A DNA stretch of 57,068 nt, from the NCBI GenBank assembly GCA_040079795.1, contig JBEBJQ010000016.1, positions 1 to 57,068 on the forward strand. The letters are read 5' to 3'. A program made the translations under genes and the position numbers. Every line of letters starts with the position of its first letter. The first letter of the stretch is position 1. Below are positions 43,428-51,624 of this stretch, piece after piece. Under the pieces are notes generated by a model. It searched no databases. It saw nothing but the letters and a program-made list of their open reading frames with translations, and was not told where the DNA came from. Source of the stretch: SXIZ01 sp040079795. GTDB lineage: Bacteria > Pseudomonadota > Gammaproteobacteria > Methylococcales > Methylomonadaceae.

Positions 43428-44594
43428 ATGAATATCCATGAGTATCAGGCAAAACAGCTATTTAAAACCTACGGCATACCTACCCCAAATAACGAAGTGG
43501 TTAGCCAAGTTGCGGAAGTCTCAGCCGTTTTACCTCGTCTTGGGGATACGCGTTGGATAGTGAAAGCGCAAGTCCACGCCGGTGGACGAGGTAAAGCCGG
43601 TGGCGTGAAAGTCGCCAACACCGCTGCTGAAGCCACCTCGATTACCACAGCGATGTTAGGTACAAGGCTACATACCCATCAAACCGACACCGCAGGCTTA
43701 CCGGTTGAAAAAGTGCTGATCGAAAATGTAACCGCTATCAAGCGCGAATTTTATCTCAGTCTACTTTTGGATCGCAGCCGCTCACAATTGATTTTTATTG
43801 CCTCATTAGCCGGTGGTATGGATATTGAGCAGGTTGCCGCAGACACGCCGGAGCAACTGCTGACGATTGCCATCAATCCAACGCTGGGTTTACAAACTTA
43901 TCAATGCCGGGATGTGGGTTTTGCTTTTGGCCTAAGCACTGCGCAAATAACCACCCTGACAAATGTGATGCAAGGCATGTACCGATTGTCTTTAGAAAAA
44001 GATGCCGGCCAAATCGAAATTAACCCGCTGGTTGAAACCGACAGTGGTGAATTAATCGCTTTGGATGCCAAAATTAATTTTGATGATAATGCGCTTGCCC
44101 TGCACCCTGATATTCTGGCTTTACAAGATCCCGCGCAGGAAGATGATAAAGAAAACCAGGCCAAACAATTCGAACTCAATTACATCACCTTACAGGGGAA
44201 TATCGGTTGCATGGTCAATGGTGCGGGGTTAGCGATGGCAACCATGGATTTAGTTAAACTCAAAGGCGGCGCACCGGCTAATTTTTTGGATGTCGGCGGC
44301 GGAGCCACCAAAGAGCGGGTTGCGGCGGCGTTTAAACTGATCCTATCCGATCATAACGTTAAAGCGGTATTAGTGAATATTTTCGGTGGCATTGTCAAAT
44401 GCGACATTATCGCCGAAGGTATTATCGCGGCCATTGAGGAAGTGCATGTCAATGTCCCGGTGGTAGTACGATTGGAAGGTACCAATGCTGAAGCGGGGCG
44501 CGCCTTACTGAATAACGCCCACTCCAAAATTGTCGCGGCAACTGACCTCTCCGGTGCGGCAGAACAAGTTGTAGCTTTGGCGGAGGCCGCATGA
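43428..44594 (+). CDS. sucC: Succinyl-CoA ligase (ADP/GDP-forming) beta subunit
   Basis: 388 aa. ATP-grasp domain with the N-terminal MNIHEYQAKQLFKTYGIPTP, VKAQVHAGGRGKAGGVK and the family C-terminal half (YITLQGNIGCMVNGAGLAMA, NFLDVGGGATKERV, NIFGGIVKCDIIAEGI). Forms a heterotetramer with SucD for substrate-level phosphorylation in the TCA cycle. The related malate-CoA ligase (MtkA) of serine-cycle methylotrophs is similar, and sequence by eye cannot fully exclude it; no other serine-cycle genes are present. It overlaps sucD by 4 bp. Confidence 0.93.
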   Translation: MNIHEYQAKQLFKTYGIPTPNNEVVSQVAEVSAVLPRLGDTRWIVKAQVHAGGRGKAGGVKVANTAAEATSITTAMLGTRLHTHQTDTAGLPVEKVLIENVTAIKREFYLSLLLDRSRSQLIFIASLAGGMDIEQVAADTPEQLLTIAINPTLGLQTYQCRDVGFAFGLSTAQITTLTNVMQGMYRLSLEKDAGQIEINPLVETDSGELIALDAKINFDDNALALHPDILALQDPAQEDDKENQAKQFELNYITLQGNIGCMVNGAGLAMATMDLVKLKGGAPANFLDVGGGATKERVAAAFKLILSDHNVKAVLVNIFGGIVKCDIIAEGIIAAIEEVHVNVPVVVRLEGTNAEAGRALLNNAHSKIVAATDLSGAAEQVVALAEAA

Positions 44595-45460
44595 GCATTT
44601 TAATCAATAAAGACACTAAAGTTATTTGTCAGGGCTTTACCGGCAAACAAGGTACTTTTCATTCCCAACAGGCATTGGCCTATGGCACGAAATTAGTAGG
44701 TGGTATCACCCCCGGTCGGGGCGGTGAGCAGCATTTACAATTACCTATATTTAACACGGTACATGATGCTGTAGAAGCCACTGGCGCAACTGCCAGCATG
44801 ATTTATGTACCGCCTTTCTATGCCGCCGATGCGATTTTAGAAGCAATTGCCGCCGGGATTCAGTTGATTGTCTGTATCACTGAAGGCATTCCGGTTTTGC
44901 ACATGCTCAAAGTCAAAATTGCCTTGGCGGGCAGTAACTCATTGCTTGTCGGGCCTAACTGTCCCGGCGTCATTACCCCGGGTGAATGTAAAATCGGCAT
45001 TATGCCCGGCAACATCCATTTACCGGGGAACATCGGCATCGTCTCCCGTTCCGGCACCCTCACCTATGAAGCCGTACATCAAACCACCCAGGCCGGTTTA
45101 GGACAAAGCACTTGTGTAGGTATTGGCGGTGATCCCGTGCATGGCATGAATTTTATTGACGTGATCAGCCGTTTTCAAGCCGACGACCAAACCCACGGCA
45201 TCATCATGGTCGGCGAAATCGGCGGTGGTGAAGAAGAAGAAGCGGCAGAGTATATTAAAGCCAACGTCACCAAACCGGTGGTCGCCTATATAGCCGGACA
45301 AACTGCCCCGGCCGGTAAACGCATGGGGCACGCGGGGGCAATTGTGACCGGCGGTAAAGGCACCGCTGCGGGGAAAATTGCGGCGCTCAAAGCAGCGGGC
45401 ATAGAGGTGGTGAATGCACCGACAGATTTAGGGGTGGCGATTAAACAACGGCTGGCTTAA
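44591..45460 (+). CDS. sucD: Succinyl-CoA ligase alpha subunit
   Basis: 289 aa. CoA-binding Rossmann domain first (FTGKQGTFHSQQALAYGTK), then VGPNCPGVITPGECKIGIMP. The phosphohistidine loop GHAGAIVTGGKGTAAGK lies near residue 245. It is coupled to sucC by ATGA overlap. sucAB and lpd are not adjacent. No terminator is clear in the 127 bp before the next gene. Confidence 0.94.
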   Translation: MSILINKDTKVICQGFTGKQGTFHSQQALAYGTKLVGGITPGRGGEQHLQLPIFNTVHDAVEATGATASMIYVPPFYAADAILEAIAAGIQLIVCITEGIPVLHMLKVKIALAGSNSLLVGPNCPGVITPGECKIGIMPGNIHLPGNIGIVSRSGTLTYEAVHQTTQAGLGQSTCVGIGGDPVHGMNFIDVISRFQADDQTHGIIMVGEIGGGEEEEAAEYIKANVTKPVVAYIAGQTAPAGKRMGHAGAIVTGGKGTAAGKIAALKAAGIEVVNAPTDLGVAIKQRLA

Positions 45461-45587
45461 CCTGCGAGCAATTTTTTAGCCAACCTTATTGAAAAACCTA
45501 TATGGCTAAAAGTAAAAATGGTGGGCAAAAAAGCCAGTTCATTCTACAATCCACTCACCGTTTGACCGTTCTTAAAGGTTTTGTGTC

Positions 45588-46088
45588 ATGAATAAAGCAG
45601 ACCTAAAATCCCAAACTGGCTTTAGCCTGATTGAAGCGATGGTTGCCGCCTTAGTGGTAGGCACAGGCCTGTTAGGCTTGGCGAAATTACAAAGCGGTTT
45701 TTTTAGAAATAATGGCGAAAGCCGCGCCCAGTCGGCAGCTTTGCATTTTGCCCAACAAAAATTAGAAGCTTTACGAAGCTTTAAATCACTAACTGACTTT
45801 GATTCACAGCTGGTATCCGGCTCCGATCCAGACCCCTGTGATCCGGAGGCTACTGACAGCCCTTGTGCGGGCATTAATTCAACACTCACGACCAGCTGGA
45901 CGGTTACAGCATGCCCGAATACCGTGCCTTGCCGCATAGTCACTTTAAACGTCGCCTGGACTGATTTAGAAGGCGAAACCAAAAATACCACATTAACTTC
46001 TTATATCGCGCGGAACGACCCGGTTGACTCAGGCCTTGCAATCGCAAACCCCACGACAACGCCTACACAACCCTATTACGGTCACTAA
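45588..46088 (+). CDS. Type IV pilus minor pilin, PilV-like
   Basis: 166 aa. A class III prepilin leader is cut after Gly11 (KSQTG/FSLIEAM, Glu at mature +5), followed by the hydrophobic helix VAALVVGTGLLGLAKLQSGF characteristic of PilV-type minor pilins. The mature part has Cys pairs (DPCDPEATDSPC; TACPNTVPC) likely disulfide-bonded. PilV primes pilus assembly. The other minor pilins (fimT, pilW, pilX, pilY1, pilE) are not adjacent, so this is a detached copy. Confidence 0.85.
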   Translation: MNKADLKSQTGFSLIEAMVAALVVGTGLLGLAKLQSGFFRNNGESRAQSAALHFAQQKLEALRSFKSLTDFDSQLVSGSDPDPCDPEATDSPCAGINSTLTTSWTVTACPNTVPCRIVTLNVAWTDLEGETKNTTLTSYIARNDPVDSGLAIANPTTTPTQPYYGH

Positions 46089-46139
46089 TAAATCCTAACC
46101 GGTTTAACGGTGACACTAAACAATTAGCAAGATGCTTCA

Positions 46140-46229
46140 GCTAAGCCATCATACCGGCATGAATTGCCGACATCCAGGATACAGGGACGTAGCTTAGCAA
46201 CAAAATATTGCCAAGGATTTACATCCTTG
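46140..46229. ncRNA. Structured intergenic element, possible small RNA or repeat
   Basis: Outer stem GCTAAGC (46140-46146) / GCTTAGC (46192-46198) encloses the hairpin CGGCA/TGCCG (46155-46169). A separate perfect hairpin CAAGGAT/ATCCTTG (46212-46229) with a TTAC loop follows. The 268-bp gap contains no plausible gene. It could be a small RNA, a dispersed repeat or mRNA leader structure for the EVE gene; I found no conserved 6S, SRP or RNase P motifs. Confidence 0.35.
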
Positions 46230-46356
46230 TAAGCTAGACCCAGACACCCGTTAGGGCGCGAAGCAACCCCCAGCCAAGATGACGTGAGCAGGAAGGTTAG
46301 CCGGATCTTCAACATTGAACTTTAACTGAGCCTTGTAAGTAACCAGGAAAACCTAT

Positions 46357-46815
46357 ATGAATTACTGGCTAATGAAATCTGAACCGGAAGAATTTGGCAT
46401 TGATGATTTAAAAGCGCGCCCCAATCAGATCGAACCGTGGGACGGCGTCAGAAATTACCAGGCCAGAAATATGCTGCGAGATGCTATGCAGGTTGGCGAC
46501 CAGGTGTTTTTTTACCATTCAAATTGTGCGATGCCGGGCATTGTTGGGCTAATGGAAATCGCTTGTGCCGGTTATCCGGACGATAAGGCCTTCGATCCCA
46601 AGGACAAACATTTTGACCCTAAAAGTAACCCGGATAAACCGACCTGGTTTAGGGTAGATGTTAAATTTGTTAAAAAACTTGCCCGTACCATCACCCTAAC
46701 TGAATTAAAACAACACCCCGAATTGAGCGATTTAGCCTTAGTCCGGCGCGGCAATCGCTTATCTATCATGCCGGTTAGCAGCGAGCAATGGGCTTTTATT
46801 TTAAATTTGGAATAG
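46357..46815 (+). CDS. EVE-domain protein
   Basis: 152 aa, a whole EVE domain of the PUA superfamily. The start MNYWLMKSEPEEFGIDDLKA, VRNYQARNMLRDAMQVGDQV and FFYHSNCAMPGIVGLMEI are typical. EVE domains bind modified bases in DNA or RNA and often accompany RNA-processing or modification-dependent restriction genes. Here the neighbours are a pilin and a YebC-type regulator, so it is probably the common housekeeping type. A good ribosome site (CAGGAAAACCT) precedes the ATG. Confidence 0.92.
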   Translation: MNYWLMKSEPEEFGIDDLKARPNQIEPWDGVRNYQARNMLRDAMQVGDQVFFYHSNCAMPGIVGLMEIACAGYPDDKAFDPKDKHFDPKSNPDKPTWFRVDVKFVKKLARTITLTELKQHPELSDLALVRRGNRLSIMPVSSEQWAFILNLE

Positions 46816-46858
46816 CAGTTGTTACATAAAAAGAACACAAAACCAAGCGCGATCTACC

Positions 46859-47575
46859 CTAAAATTCCGCATCATGATAAACAGCCTGCACATCATCCAA
46901 ATCGTTCAACATATCTAAAAATTTTTCTAGCATTGCTACATCCTCCTCGCCGATAGGGGTAGACCCTTTTGGTACAAATTGAATTTCATCTACTTCAAAA
47001 TCAACTTCACCCAGAGCATCGGTTAAAGCTTGTTTTGCCTTAAAGTAATCGCCGTGCGGTGTAAACACCGTAATTTTACCTTCATCGCTTTCAACATCAG
47101 TCACATCTACATCCGCCGTTAACAAAGCATCCAGCACCGCATCTTCGTCATTATGTTTAAAAGCAAAAATGGCAGAGTGGTCAAACATATGCCCAACAGC
47201 GCCTTGCGTACCAATTTTACATTTGGTTTTAGTAAAACACAGGCGCACATCCCCAAACGTCCGGTTAGGGTTATCCGTCAGGCAGTCAATAATCACCATA
47301 CAGCCACCGGGGCCATAACCTTCATAACGCGCCGGTGCGAAATCTTCACCACCACCGCCTTTGGCTTTATCAATCGCTTTTTCAATAACGTGGGCAGGCA
47401 CCTGCGCCTTTTTAGCGCGCTCAATTACCCCCCGTAAAGCTAAGTTCCCCGACGGATCGACACCGCCCGCCTTTGCGCACACAAATATTTCACGGCCATA
47501 TTTACTGTAAACCTTTGCCTTGGCATCAGAGGTTTTGGCTATGGATAATTTACGGTTTTGATAAGCTCTTCCCAT
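46859..47575 (-). CDS. YebC/PmpR family protein, YeeN-type
   Basis: 238 aa. Conserved features are IERAKKAQVPAHVIEKAIDK, YEGYGPGGCMVIIDCLTDN, and NRTFGDVR. The start MGRAYQNRKLSIAK, rather than MAGHSKWANI, places it in the YeeN-like branch. YebC proteins bind DNA or the ribosome; recent work links the family to relief of polyproline stalling, which would be notable with epmB in the same window, but that is inference. It is convergent with the EVE gene (43-bp gap). Confidence 0.93.
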   Translation of the reverse strand: MGRAYQNRKLSIAKTSDAKAKVYSKYGREIFVCAKAGGVDPSGNLALRGVIERAKKAQVPAHVIEKAIDKAKGGGGEDFAPARYEGYGPGGCMVIIDCLTDNPNRTFGDVRLCFTKTKCKIGTQGAVGHMFDHSAIFAFKHNDEDAVLDALLTADVDVTDVESDEGKITVFTPHGDYFKAKQALTDALGEVDFEVDEIQFVPKGSTPIGEEDVAMLEKFLDMLNDLDDVQAVYHDAEF

Positions 47576-47959
47576 TTGGCTGTTGCTCCATTGCTATAAA
47601 TAAATGTGCCGATTTTACAGTTAATTGGCGGTATAGGGAATTTTTTAGTCACTTTAACAGTAGCCAAACGCGCCAAAATCGCCACAAACCCTAATGGTGA
47701 TATTCCCTACTGTAATTGATCAAAGATAAATTTCTAATCCGTTACCAATCGGTTACCAACTGCACTTTAGGATAATCCTGACAGATGGGGTTCTGTGGTT
47801 GTTTGCATATAGCTTAAACAACAGCTGTTCCTCAATGCTTAAAACAGTCAAGGCATGAGACTTCGATTCAGCCTGAATGTTAAGCAGGTTCTGTTGTTCT
47901 GCCTCGGGAGGCTGACCATAATAACAACAGCAATGGTTTTTATTTTTTTGGAGATTACA
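47576..47959 (+). promoter_or_regulatory. 384-bp leader region with terminator-like hairpin before the secreted-protein gene
   Basis: No gene. A stem CTGTTGTT (47891-47898) / AACAACAG (47923-47930) with an inner GCCT/AGGC hairpin is followed by a T-rich run (47936-47949) that ends just before the GGAGA ribosome site of the next gene. This is the layout of an intrinsic terminator or attenuator in a 5' leader. Further up, GTTACCAA occurs twice (about 47741 and 47752). The yebC promoter must also lie here. Confidence 0.5.
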
Positions 47960-48670
47960 ATGAAAAAGCTTAATTTAACCCTCATGACAGCGTTGGCACT
48001 GATAACTACAGTAACTCACGCCGACCCTTCACAGGAAATCTATGGCAAAACATACGGGGAGTGGTCTGAGATGTGGCTGCGATGGGCGTATGCCGGCCCC
48101 AAAGGCGCGAACTCTATAGAGGATGAGACGGGGGATTTTTGCGCTATAAATCAGCCCAGGGGGAAAGTATGGTTTCTTGCAGGCAGTTTCAATAAAAAAA
48201 CGGGTGTGGCGCGCAAGTGTTCAATTCCCTCAGGTAGGGCGTTATTTTACCCTCTTATAGAAACGGGCTGGATTGATTGCCCCCCGCCTTCAGAAGACTC
48301 AAAACAGTCTGAGGATTATATTAGACAAGTTTCGGCGAGTTTGATAGATGGTGCATCCATGCTTACCAGTACTCTTGACAAGGTTCCAATCTCAAGTCTT
48401 CCTTTTCAAATACAAACCGTACGTGTTCAATCGCCAATATTTACATCAACCTTGCCAGAACATAATCTTTTTAATGGTAGTTGCGGGCCTGACACTGATT
48501 CGACTATGCCTGCAGGTAAGACAGGGCGTAATGTTGTTGACGGATATTGGGTCATGCTTCCCCCCCTTTCCCCTGGAGTTCATGTTCTCACACTACATGG
48601 TGCCAACCCAGGATTACTACCAGAGCCATTTGAAAACGGAGTCACTTATACCCTTACTGTTAAACGATAA
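47960..48670 (+). CDS. Conserved secreted protein of unknown function
   Basis: 236 aa from the ATG at 47960 (GGAGA 8 bp upstream); the longer frame from 47855 runs through the hairpin and lacks a ribosome site. Signal peptide about 1-20 (KLNLTLMTALALITTVTHA). The mature part has YGEWSEMWLRWAYAGP, DFCAINQPRGKVWFLAGSF, and RKCSIPSGRALFYPLIETG, with four Cys likely paired. I recall similar predicted secreted proteins in cyanobacteria and proteobacteria, but no function. It begins a group of three unusual genes. Confidence 0.8.
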   Translation: MKKLNLTLMTALALITTVTHADPSQEIYGKTYGEWSEMWLRWAYAGPKGANSIEDETGDFCAINQPRGKVWFLAGSFNKKTGVARKCSIPSGRALFYPLIETGWIDCPPPSEDSKQSEDYIRQVSASLIDGASMLTSTLDKVPISSLPFQIQTVRVQSPIFTSTLPEHNLFNGSCGPDTDSTMPAGKTGRNVVDGYWVMLPPLSPGVHVLTLHGANPGLLPEPFENGVTYTLTVKR

Positions 48671-48750
48671 TTTACCCCCCTGGGTTGATACTTTGAATCC
48701 AGTTCGTAGATGGTTATAGGCGCAGGGGTCGAGACCAAACATAACTAAAC

Positions 48751-48790
48751 CTATGCGATGGGTTTCGCGTTGCTCTACGCATCTACGCGC
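48751..48790. repeat. Fragment of a dispersed GATGGGTTTCGC repeat
   Basis: TGCGATGGGTTTCGCGTTGC followed by TCTACGCATCTACGCGC resembles the common proteobacterial intergenic repeat GATGGGTTTCGCTGCGCTCTACCCATCCTACG (from memory). It ends about 30 bp before the lectin gene. Confidence 0.5.
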
Positions 48791-48822
48791 TATTTATTAC
48801 ACTAAACTAAAAGGAGACGACA

Positions 48823-49626
48823 ATGGCTAATCGTTTAAATCAGGGGCAGCGGCTTAACATCAATGATCGACTTAGCTCACTTAACGGTAAAATAAGTTTA
48901 ATCATGCAGGGGGACGGTAATCTCGTACTCTATACTGATACCGGGACTCCGCTGTGGGCGTCGAACACTTGGGGAAAACCTGTCGAGGCTGCGGTTATGC
49001 AGAGTGATGGTAACTTTGTTTGCTATGATGCCGGAGGTCACGCTTATTGGTCGACCGGTACCTGGGGTCATCCAGGAAATTACATTATCCTTCAGGATGA
49101 TGGTAATTTGGTGGTCTATAATCCCAGCAACGTTGCCTTATGGGCTTCTAATACCACGCAGAACGAGAATCAGGGAAACATATTGCATCCAGAATTCCCG
49201 ATCGTTTCTGCGCCTCAACAAAACTCTTTCCCAGGATCCGGCGGACATATGCGTACCGTAGCGACTATCTACAAATCTGGCTTGCTCAACGCAGTCACTC
49301 GTACTTGGGAGGACACTATGCTACGAGGTTTTAAAGGCGCAGTGGGGGTTACACTCCTAGATGAAAACAAAATGGAGAGATGGACTACGAAAATCACCCA
49401 CCGTTTTGGCGTGGACGGAAGATGGATTGGCACATCTGATCGGACGGATAACTGGAGTGAGAATGTACCGGTTGAAATCTTGCCTGATGTCCGTTTCATT
49501 GCGATTGTCCAGAAATGGGATCCAAATGCCGTCGAAGATATAAATGCGTGGATCAAGGGTTTGGCAAATGTGGCGAGTGAGCTTGCTCCCATCATCCAAA
49601 GTATTGGTCTTATTGCTGCACTGTGA
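48823..49626 (+). CDS. Bulb-type (GNA-like) lectin-domain protein with unknown C-terminal domain
   Basis: 267 aa, start with a strong site (AAAGGAGACGACA). Residues 1-115 form one B-lectin beta-prism with the three mannose-binding motifs QxDxNxVxY: MQGDGNLVLY (28-37), MQSDGNFVCY (59-68), and LQDDGNLVVY (90-99). The first has Gly in place of the first Asp-preceding Ser and the second ends CY; all sites look usable. After a linker, residues about 145-267 form a domain I do not recognise, ending in the hydrophobic helix NVASELAPIIQSIGLIAAL. There is no signal peptide. A single prism plus a separate domain differs from the tandem-prism LlpA bacteriocins. A toxin, adhesin or storage role is open. 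Confidence 0.88.
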   Translation: MANRLNQGQRLNINDRLSSLNGKISLIMQGDGNLVLYTDTGTPLWASNTWGKPVEAAVMQSDGNFVCYDAGGHAYWSTGTWGHPGNYIILQDDGNLVVYNPSNVALWASNTTQNENQGNILHPEFPIVSAPQQNSFPGSGGHMRTVATIYKSGLLNAVTRTWEDTMLRGFKGAVGVTLLDENKMERWTTKITHRFGVDGRWIGTSDRTDNWSENVPVEILPDVRFIAIVQKWDPNAVEDINAWIKGLANVASELAPIIQSIGLIAAL

Positions 49627-49993
49627 TTTTTGCAATAGTTTTTACATTTAGGGGTTCTAAACCCTAACTGCCGAAAATTCGGTCAATTAGTCAAAATTGA
49701 CCTATTTTCATGGGTTCCGGTATGAATGTTAAGTCTTTACCTGTTTTTTGCTATAAAAACATACAAACTGTGTATGTCTTTTATACAGTATTTATATTTA
49801 TCAAAATAATACCGTTTTAACGACCGTTAATTGATATAAAAATATTTTCTTTAATCTATTAATTGGTTACAAGAACCTAAATGTTGACCTGAAATTTCGG
49901 CGGTTTGAGTTTATACCCCTTACTTGGCGCTGGGTTGCGGCGCCGCTGTTAGTTAATTAAGTACAACCGCTTCACACATCTTAGGAGATTGTT
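49627..49993 (+). other. 367-bp AT-rich gap with several hairpins
   Basis: No gene seen. Hairpins are AGGGGTT/AAACCCT (about 49650-49665), GGTCAAT/ATTGACC (49681-49702) and ACATAC/GTATGT (49759-49777); the first two directly follow the lectin stop and may end its transcript. The rest is AT-rich with several TATAAA-like stretches that could hold the promoter of the next gene. Confidence 0.5.
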
Positions 49994-50440
49994 ATGGATA
50001 CTTATATTCAGATTCCACCTACTGGACAATTCAGGCCAGATAATGTGCAGGGGGATAAGGAGTTTTGGGGGCACGGCCCGGTGGTTGACATTTGGGCGGA
50101 ACTTTATCCATTAGGCTCGAAAATTTTTCTGCGCTATAGCGCGCGTTTTCAAGAAACGGGAGGGGATAACACTCGATTTGAAGGTTCAGACAATGTTGAA
50201 ATTTACGATATAGCTCAACAACACCCTGGAAAACAGCTAATTTCCATTGTATCTCCTCGGTATGACCAATTCCAATTTACCGATAGGGACACGCAGGTGA
50301 ATACGTTCTACCGCGGAGCGACAACGCTTATTAACAAGATTAGCATCCAAGGTGATACCTATGGCGGTTGGTTTGGCGGGCCTGATGATCCTTGGGTTCA
50401 ACTCACGTTTAACCCGGCAATTGTTCGATTAACGGACTAA
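49994..50440 (+). CDS. Hypothetical 148-aa protein, beta-rich
   Basis: 148 aa, start preceded by TTAGGAGATTGTT, an excellent site. No signal peptide, membrane segment or recognised family. Aromatic and Gly/Asp-rich, with alternating strand-like stretches (VVDIWAELYPLGSKIFLRYS, KQLISIVSPRYDQFQF, TTLINKISIQGD) and a turn-rich YGGWFGGPDDPW; a small beta-sandwich or jelly-roll seems likely. It shares the strong ribosome site and orphan character of the two genes before it. Confidence 0.7.
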   Translation: MDTYIQIPPTGQFRPDNVQGDKEFWGHGPVVDIWAELYPLGSKIFLRYSARFQETGGDNTRFEGSDNVEIYDIAQQHPGKQLISIVSPRYDQFQFTDRDTQVNTFYRGATTLINKISIQGDTYGGWFGGPDDPWVQLTFNPAIVRLTD

Positions 50441-50452
50441 GATAGTCATCAC

Positions 50453-50553
50453 GTATGTTGGGTATTTTGTAGGTTGGTGCTGACGTAATGAAGCCCAACA
50501 ATTCGGCGCATCAACCGCTGGGGTTCGTCCCTCACCGCCAACCTACACAACCC
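50453..50553. repeat. Palindromic repeat copy A (RAYT-associated)
   Basis: Starts GTATGTTGGGTATTTTGTAG and ends CTCACCGCCAACCTACACAA. Arms TGTAGGTTGG and CCAACCTACA are inverted. The same ends occur in copy B at 52112-52229, on the far side of the Uma2 and transposase genes. The internal GACGTAATGAAGCCCAACA resembles a very common bacterial intergenic repeat. Confidence 0.75.
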
Positions 50554-50574
50554 GTAAGACGGATAAATTGTAAG

Positions 50575-50653
50575 GTGGCTCCACTTTAGTGAACCATCAC
50601 AAACGGAGCCACAAACCCAAACCTTGCCCGAATTTTCCGAGCAAGGTTTTTTT
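50575..50653 (+). terminator. Tandem hairpins, second one a terminator
   Basis: First hairpin GTGGCTCC (50575-50582) / GGAGCCAC (50605-50612). Second AACCTTGC (50620-50627) / GCAAGGTT (50641-50648) followed by TTTTT, a standard intrinsic terminator in the plus direction. It should stop transcripts coming from the 148-aa gene. Confidence 0.75.
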
Positions 50654-50735
50654 ATACTTGCATGTTGCTGTTTTGTTCGGCGATATTTTCCAATGACACC
50701 CTTAGTTCCAAAGTCAAATTACGCTCTGACGGAGT

Positions 50736-50769
50736 TATAATAACTAATACGACGATATGCTATCGTATT
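50736..50769 (+). promoter_or_regulatory. Candidate promoter and operator of the Uma2 gene
   Basis: TATAAT (50736-50741), with no convincing -35, is followed at once by the inverted repeat AATACGA (50746-50752) / TCGTATT (50763-50769). It lies 34 bp before the gene start and after the terminator, so the gene seems to have its own regulated promoter. Confidence 0.45.
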
Positions 50770-50802
50770 GGTCGCGTTTTGCATAAACCAAAGGGTTACA
50801 CC

Positions 50803-51417
50803 ATGCCTAAAATTACTCAGCTTTCGCAACTGGATTTAAACCAAACCTATAGCTATGCCGATTATTTAACCTGGAGCTTCGATGAAGCTGTTGAATTGAT
50901 TAAAGGTAAGATCATGTTGATGTCGCCTGCGCCGAATGTCAATCATCAACGCATTTCAGTCAATTTAACTAGCCCCATACATCAATTTTTTAGACATAAA
51001 AAATGTGAAGTTTTTGTAGCACCGTTTGATGTGCGTTTATATGATAGAAAAAAATCTATTTTAGCCAGTCAAGATATTCACACGGTCGTGCAACCTGATC
51101 TATGCGTGATTTGTAATCCTGATATTTTGGACCAGCAAGGCTGTAACGGGGCACCCGACTGGATTATTGAGATTTTATCCAAGGGTAATTCAAAACGGGA
51201 AATGCAGGTTAAATATCAGCTTTATGCAGAAAGCGGTGTGCAGGAATACTGGTTGGTCTATCCGAATGACCAAGCCATTCATCAATTTATATTGGATACC
51301 GAAGGGCATTATCAACTTAAAGCGATGTACACCGATGATGACGTTGCCACGCCGCAATTATTTCCTGATTTAACGATTGACTTGACCGATGTTTTTGAAA
51401 CCTGGGCAAGCGAATAG
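50803..51417 (+). CDS. Uma2-family (DUF820) putative endonuclease
   Basis: 204 aa from the ATG at 50803, where MPKITQLSQLDLNQTYSYAD matches family starts; the longer frame upstream runs through the promoter. Uma2 proteins have a PD-(D/E)xK nuclease fold: visible are VQPDLCVICNPD (Asp), DWIIEILSKGNSKREM (Glu in the EIL strand), the Lys in MQVKYQLYAE, and SGVQEYWLVYP. They are abundant in cyanobacteria and thought to be linked to mobile DNA; activity is rarely proven. It lies between repeat copies A and B next to a transposase. Confidence 0.9.
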   Translation: MPKITQLSQLDLNQTYSYADYLTWSFDEAVELIKGKIMLMSPAPNVNHQRISVNLTSPIHQFFRHKKCEVFVAPFDVRLYDRKKSILASQDIHTVVQPDLCVICNPDILDQQGCNGAPDWIIEILSKGNSKREMQVKYQLYAESGVQEYWLVYPNDQAIHQFILDTEGHYQLKAMYTDDDVATPQLFPDLTIDLTDVFETWASE

Positions 51418-51441
51418 CCGTCCACCCGTGTTATTTCAATG

Positions 51442-51470
51442 AACGGAGCGGGATTTGTTAACTCCGTTTT
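51442..51470 (+). terminator. Terminator after the Uma2 gene
   Basis: AACGGAG (51442-51448) / CTCCGTT (51462-51468) with a short T-run, 25 bp after the stop codon. Confidence 0.65.
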
Positions 51471-51509
51471 CAATATTTTCCAACTAAATCAATAGAATTA
51501 AAGGCCATA

Positions 51510-51536
51510 GGATGTGCTGAGGTACGAAGCGCATCG
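51510..51536. repeat. REP-like half element upstream of the transposase
   Basis: GATGTGCTGAGGTACGAAGC then GCATCG resembles one arm of a REP (ATGTGCTGAGG.ACGAAGCGCATC). A degenerate inverted partner, GATGCGCCTCC, lies at about 51572-51582 just before the transposase frame. Confidence 0.5.
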
Positions 51537-51624
51537 TTCGAGATCTTTGGGATACACCGATTATCGCGATTGATGCGCCTCCTATCGTCGATTTTATACC
51601 CAAGGTTCAAGCTGGTTTTTTACC

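Noticed and set aside
43428..45460. Calling the ligase pair malate-CoA ligase (mtkAB)
   Set aside because: The sequences follow SucC/SucD closely and no serine-cycle neighbours are present; kept only as a minor alternative.
46089..46356. 6S RNA (ssrS) between the pilV-like and EVE genes
   Set aside because: The conserved CCCTGAGCCGAT-type central segment and the long closing stem of 6S RNA are not present, and zapA/ygfA are not adjacent.
48823..49626. Assigning the lectin as an LlpA-type bacteriocin
   Set aside because: LlpA proteins have two tandem B-lectin prisms; only one is present here, and the second half is a different fold.
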